A stretch of DNA of 64,000 bases from Ctena decussata. Its lineage: Eukaryota > Mollusca > Bivalvia > Lucinida > Lucinidae. Every line of letters begins with the position of its first letter. Position 1 is the stretch's first letter. The notes under the pieces were generated by a model. The model ran no database searches. It was given only the letters and a program-made list of their open reading frames with translations, and was not told where the DNA came from. The DNA lies in assembly GCA_963989385.1 (NCBI GenBank), contig OZ022502.1:10183001-10247000 (forward strand), in the 5' to 3' direction. Both the position numbers and the translations under genes were made by a program. Shown here one piece after another: positions 59,848 to 64,000 of the stretch.

Positions 59848-61021
59848 TACGAGGGATGATCCAGAAATTCGTGGACACAGTCCATAATATCCAACTGCAA
59901 TAAATTATTTCCAATGCTTCTCTATATATAACTGAATAATTTCTCACAATATCAGGTGAATTCTATGAATATTGGGTTTGGCATCTACGTTTGAATATAT
60001 CAGGGGCTGTCTGTGCGGCGCACTCCAGATGTTTTTGCAGAGAATAAAAAAATCCTTTTAAAATACTTGTAATTAAATGTATTTTTTATCCTTAAAATTT
60101 CGATATAAAATTTCATTAAAGAACTAACGTAGCATTTCCCAATTTTAGATGATATGAATATTCTTTATTGGCATTTGACATGACGTTCTGTACAAACAGA
60201 ACAGACCACCACCCTTTGACATGAAAGAAGACAAGACCTGTCACAGGGCCAGAATAGCTCGCCTGACAGCGCCTTGCCCATCACATAAAAAACTTTAACG
60301 TAAAACTTTAACATTTTGCTAACACCGCCCCCACCGCCAACGCCAACGCCGAGGGTAGTGCAATAGCTCTTCCTGAACTTCGTTCAGGCCAGCTAAAAAT
60401 GACGTTTTTTCAATGTCTGCACGTAAGCAATTTGTCTATAGGTCGACATAAACAGACATGAAACAATGGAAACAAATCATATTTTACGGGAAGCATTATG
60501 AGACAAAACACGTTTCAAGATACTGTGTAAAAGAGTGCTAAAAATAAATTTTGAGCCAAATTTTGATCCTCCGGACAGCAAAGATGCACTTATGCCATGA
60601 AATAGTAGATTTTGCACCTCAACACTGAGCCCAAGAAATGTTTACACGATATCTGATGTTGTTCTTTATAAATCTGATGGAAAACATGCGATTGTCATAT
60701 TGGTCTATTCCTCGTATTAAATAAATGCTGAAACTGTGATTTTAGTGTCATGATTTCTTTAGTGGATCTTATCAGCTTCGCAAATTTTATTAGCACTAGC
60801 TTATACCTGACGTCAACCTGACGTTGTGGCGTGCGCCGCACAACCTATGGGAACCTGAACAAATGCATTGTTATATTATGAACCATTTTAGATATCTGAT
60901 TCAAAATTTACATGTGTGTTTACCAATGGTGTAGTAATGGGCATGTAACATTTCATTGATGGGCCTTTTCAGATTCCTTAGTTATTTGAGGTGTCTATGA
61001 ACTTCTGGATCAACCCTCGTA
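59848..61021. mobile_element. mariner-like TIR element in copy 2
   Basis: Same element as 54885-56058, with the same TACGAGGGATGATCC and GGATCAACCCTCGTA ends. It was present before the duplication. Confidence 0.65.
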
Positions 61022-61329
61022 GGACCCTAGTTATAGCCTACCATGGGCCCAGAAGAATACAAATGCTAATAGTGAAGCCTCTATCTTTATTGGTCAAAAC
61101 TTAATAATGTAAAATATAAACTACCATTAACTTACAAACTAGAATATAATAACAAATTAAAACAAGCAATAACAAAATACAATTGGTATAAAATTATGGC
61201 TCGATTTACAAAGCATTCTAAAGAAAACAAGAAAACCTTTTATCTCCTACTAAATTTCAGACCTATTGCTCACAGTAACCTGATCAACCTAAGTATCCTG
61301 AAGTAAGGGTATAAAGTATAAGAAATAAA

Positions 61330-61890
61330 AATACTCTCAAAATCCCATTTCATGTGCTTGCATGTAAATACTCTCAAAATCCCATTTCATGTGCTTGCAT
61401 GTAAATACTCTCAAAATCCCATTTCATGTGCTTGCATGTAAATACTCTCAAAATCCTATATCTTGTTCTTGCTAGTAGTAAATACTCTCAAAATCCCATT
61501 TTGCTTGCCTTCAAGTAAATACTCTCAAATATCATTTCATGTGCTTGCAAGTAAATACTCTCAAAATCCCATTATGTGTGCTTGCAAGTAGTAAATACTC
61601 TCAAAATCCCATTTCATGTGCTTGCAAGTAATAAATACCCTCAAAATCCCATTTTGTGTGCTTGCTAGTAATAAATACTCTCAAAATTCCATTTCATGTT
61701 TTTGCAAGTAATCAATCTCAAAATCCCATTTATGTGCTAGCAGGTAATATACACTTTCAAAATCACTTTTTGTGTGCTTTCTAGTAACAAATACTCTCAA
61801 AATCCCATTTCATGTGCTTGCAAGTAATAAATACTCTCAAAATCTAACTTCATGTGCTGGGAATTAAATACTCTCAAAATCCCATTTCAT
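61330..61890. repeat. Minisatellite, about 15 units of 36-40 bp (copy 2)
   Basis: Same units as 56383-57215 but fewer. The first three units are nearly identical, and later variant units appear in the same order as in copy 1. Confidence 0.92.
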
Positions 61891-62489
61891 TGCTGGCAAT
61901 TTTGATTTTTGACCAGCTTCTACTGGACATTCCTGCAAATAAAGTTTCTTTCATTTTCAAGGCAGTAAATCTGGGCATTTTGCAGTTGCTCTTGAATGCC
62001 TGGCCAAAAATTTCAAGTTTATGAATGGCCTTCAAGTTAACAAGTTTGCAGCAAAACTGAAAGACTGAAAGTTTCTTTAGTGCAAATGGAAATAAAGCCA
62101 TTGAATAAAATCTTTTTTACTCTATGTCATTTCAATAAACCCCATGCTGCCTGAGATTCCTACGCATATTATCTAAAAAAACATGCATATATACAAAAAA
62201 TTCAAACAATCAGCAAATTTCATGCAATAAAACAAAATTAATCATGCTAAATATCTATCTAAATACATATCGAAACTTCCAAACATCAAGTAAGCATCAT
62301 GTATTTATTTAAATGAATGCACACTGTGTTTACCCTATATATTCAGACAGTTTACTGGAGCAAACAGTGTGGATCTAAATCAGACTGCTCCACTGGCAGT
62401 CTGATCTGGGTCCACACTGTTTGCTGACTGCAAAACATCTCCTGCAAGAGAAAAAGGACATAACTGAGTCTGAAGAAGGCAGCGTCTGT

Positions 62490-62695
62490 TAACTCTTTAA
62501 GCACCAAAAAGCAGACGACAAAATTTACGTCTGCAAAAATTAAAAAAAGGTCTTGTCCAAGATATTTCATATTGAGAATTCAAAAACTAGAGGGCAAACA
62601 GTGTAGATCTAGATGAGGTGGCTCATTATGAGCCGCCTCATCAGGATCTACACTGTTTGCAAATTCTGCTATTTCCGTCTCTGGTACTTAAAGTG
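62490..62695. mobile_element. Family C palindromic MITE, complete
   Basis: TTTAAGCACCAAAAAGCAGA ... GTACTTAAAGTGTTAA ends; GAGGTGGCTCATTATGAGCC centre. It spans the right boundary of copy 2 and is the intact version of the one cut at 57939. Confidence 0.88.
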
Positions 62696-62873
62696 TTAAG
62701 AAAAGGTTCTAGTGTCCAAATATTTAGGGTAAAACATGGTAGAAGCTTAAGGTCAGTATAAACATGCTTCTAAACAGCTGAACTTCTCAAACAACATGCA
62801 ACTTTCATGTAATAACAAAAATTTTGCAAAACACTATGTTGCACCAGTCTGACACTTCTGCTATACTGGGCTT

Positions 62874-63035
62874 AAAAAGATAAGGTTTCCCATAGCCTGA
62901 TAGCTGTAGGGGTTAGAGACCCATTGTATCTTGGGCACAGCTGATGAATCTTTTTTCCTTAAAAAGATAAGGTTTCCGATAGCCTAATAGCTGTAGGGGT
63001 TAGAGACCCATTGTATCTTGGGCACAGCTGATGAA
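62874..63035. repeat. Tandem duplication of about 80-85 bp
   Basis: AAAAAGATAAGGTTTCC ... GTATCTTGGGCACAGCTGAT appears twice (62874 and 62960) with three differences. Confidence 0.9.
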
Positions 63036-64000
63036 AGGCGGAGCTCATCTCTCTCCCTTCGCTACCTTATCCTTCCTTAATTCGAAAAAGGTACCCATTT
63101 ACTGCTGGTTTGACAGAGAGAGTTTTCCAGTGCTCGGATGGCGACAGCGATCGAGCTGCAAACTCACAACCTTCTGGTGACTTCCTGCACAATAACCAAG
63201 CCACTCTAACAGGGCTCGGGAAATATTGAAAAATGAATCGGTCCAGCCGATGACGTCATCACCTAACTAATTTCCATAGGAAAAAAATTGATACCTGTCA
63301 CAAAAACTAATGACAATAAGCGAAGTCCTATGAATTAATCCCGATTTCAGTACAATGGTCGTACATTGTTGTGTTTGGTGGAGTTCTTGGTTTCACACAT
63401 TTTAAGACGTTTAACTATGCATGTAAAAGCAAATACAAGACTGGAACATGTTCGTAGGCAGAGCGGACGTGATAGAAAACATCATACTTGATTGACAGGT
63501 GGACAGGGGAGACCACCTGATATGGCTGAAAGTATAATTACAGGGACCATAAGACTCGGGACGGACGCTCGGCGCCCCGTTACTGCGGCTATGAATTTGT
63601 TCCGCTGAGGTGCGGGAGCAATGTCGATATGAGAATTGAAATACCACTACGGGACAAGCAGTGTAGCTAGACTTTGTTTAGTGCCGTGTGCAAACCGTAT
63701 GATCCGTGCGCAAACCGTTTGAAACGAAACTTCGGATGCACTTGCTAGTCCAAGCCTTCACATTTAGCCTTTAAATTTACAAACTTCAAACAAGATAATC
63801 CCCGTCAATTATGCAATTAGACCTACACCTTTTGCTCAACAGTAGACTGAGCCATCAAAAGGTTAGTGGTCGTGAAGCGATAATTACCTGTACAAGTGGC
63901 CATGATGACCTGAGACTGTAAATATTTATCCCATCTATGATATTAGGTGTTATTTTCCGACATGAAATTGGAGCATGCATTTTGATTTCGAATAATAGAG
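63036..64000. other. No supported gene; possible decayed tRNA-related segment
   Basis: The minus strand of 63120-63210 reads AGTGGCTTGGTTATTG and GTTGTGAGTTTGCAGC, which faintly resembles SINE A and B boxes. A 78-codon frame at 63411-63647 lacks supporting evidence. Confidence 0.3.

Larger units (their letters stand above)
57940..62622. repeat. Segmental duplication, copy 2 (4683 bp, lacks both large insertions)
   Basis: Collinear with copy 1. Its start (GCTCCTAAGGAGTAGCAG) matches 42819, and its end in GATGAGGTGG matches 57931-57940. It includes the empty sites of H3 (58451-58456) and of the Foldback-type element (59530-59538). Confidence 0.92.

Noticed and set aside
63411..63647. 78-codon minus-strand frame as a gene
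   Set aside because: No splice signals, family resemblance or composition to support it.

Overview
This is an animal genome window. It holds intron-rich genes with GT-AG splicing in an AT-rich background packed with short palindromic elements, tRNA-derived SINEs, satellites and transposons with tandem-repeat cores. The repeat style (many short palindromic MITE-like families, GCTCACC/GGTGAGC-ended elements with 145-bp core repeats) resembles bivalve molluscs. That assignment is an inference from general appearance, not from a database match.

Three protein-coding loci can be supported. (1) Positions 5047-8962 (+): the 3' part of an unrecognised Ser/Thr/Pro-rich, probably nuclear protein, in three phase-compatible exons. 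(2) Positions 22369-33999 (-): a complete 14-exon gene for an eEF2-like translation elongation factor of 835 residues. The first coding exon is just the ATG. The protein is full length with intact GTPase motifs, but its diphthamide loop and the switch segment near the eEF2-kinase site differ from the near-invariant eukaryotic sequences, so it looks like a divergent eEF2 paralogue. (3) Positions 35224-42333 (+): a divergent calcineurin-B/CIB-type EF-hand protein in four recognised exons. None of its four EF-hand loops keeps the canonical calcium ligands.

Layout: 1-3901, two adjacent tandem-repeat elements of one superfamily (H0, H1). 5.0-9.4 kb, gene 1. 9.4-22.3 kb, mostly palindromic MITEs and SINEs. 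22.3-34.2 kb, the eEF2-like gene with MITEs in its introns. 35.2-42.3 kb, the EF-hand gene; one intron carries a SINE and a 3.5-kb Helentron/HINE-like element (H2), another an array of CCAAT boxes. 42.8-62.6 kb, a tandem segmental duplication whose unit is about 4.7 kb.

The most striking structure is in the first copy of that duplication (42819-57939). It carries two large insertions that the second copy (57940-62622) lacks, so copy 2 serves as an empty-site control. One is a 4.15-kb HINE-like element (43340-47493) that itself contains two further nested elements. The other is a 5.97-kb element (48592-54566) with imperfect terminal inverted repeats of about 30 bp, a 9-bp target duplication (CAGCCCTTG), and long inverted arms built from a 45-bp satellite monomer. 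That is the architecture of a Foldback-type transposon. One arm is broken by a 1479-bp CAGTG-ended transposon with its own 6-bp target duplication. No transposase was recognised anywhere in the window, so every mobile element here appears non-autonomous.
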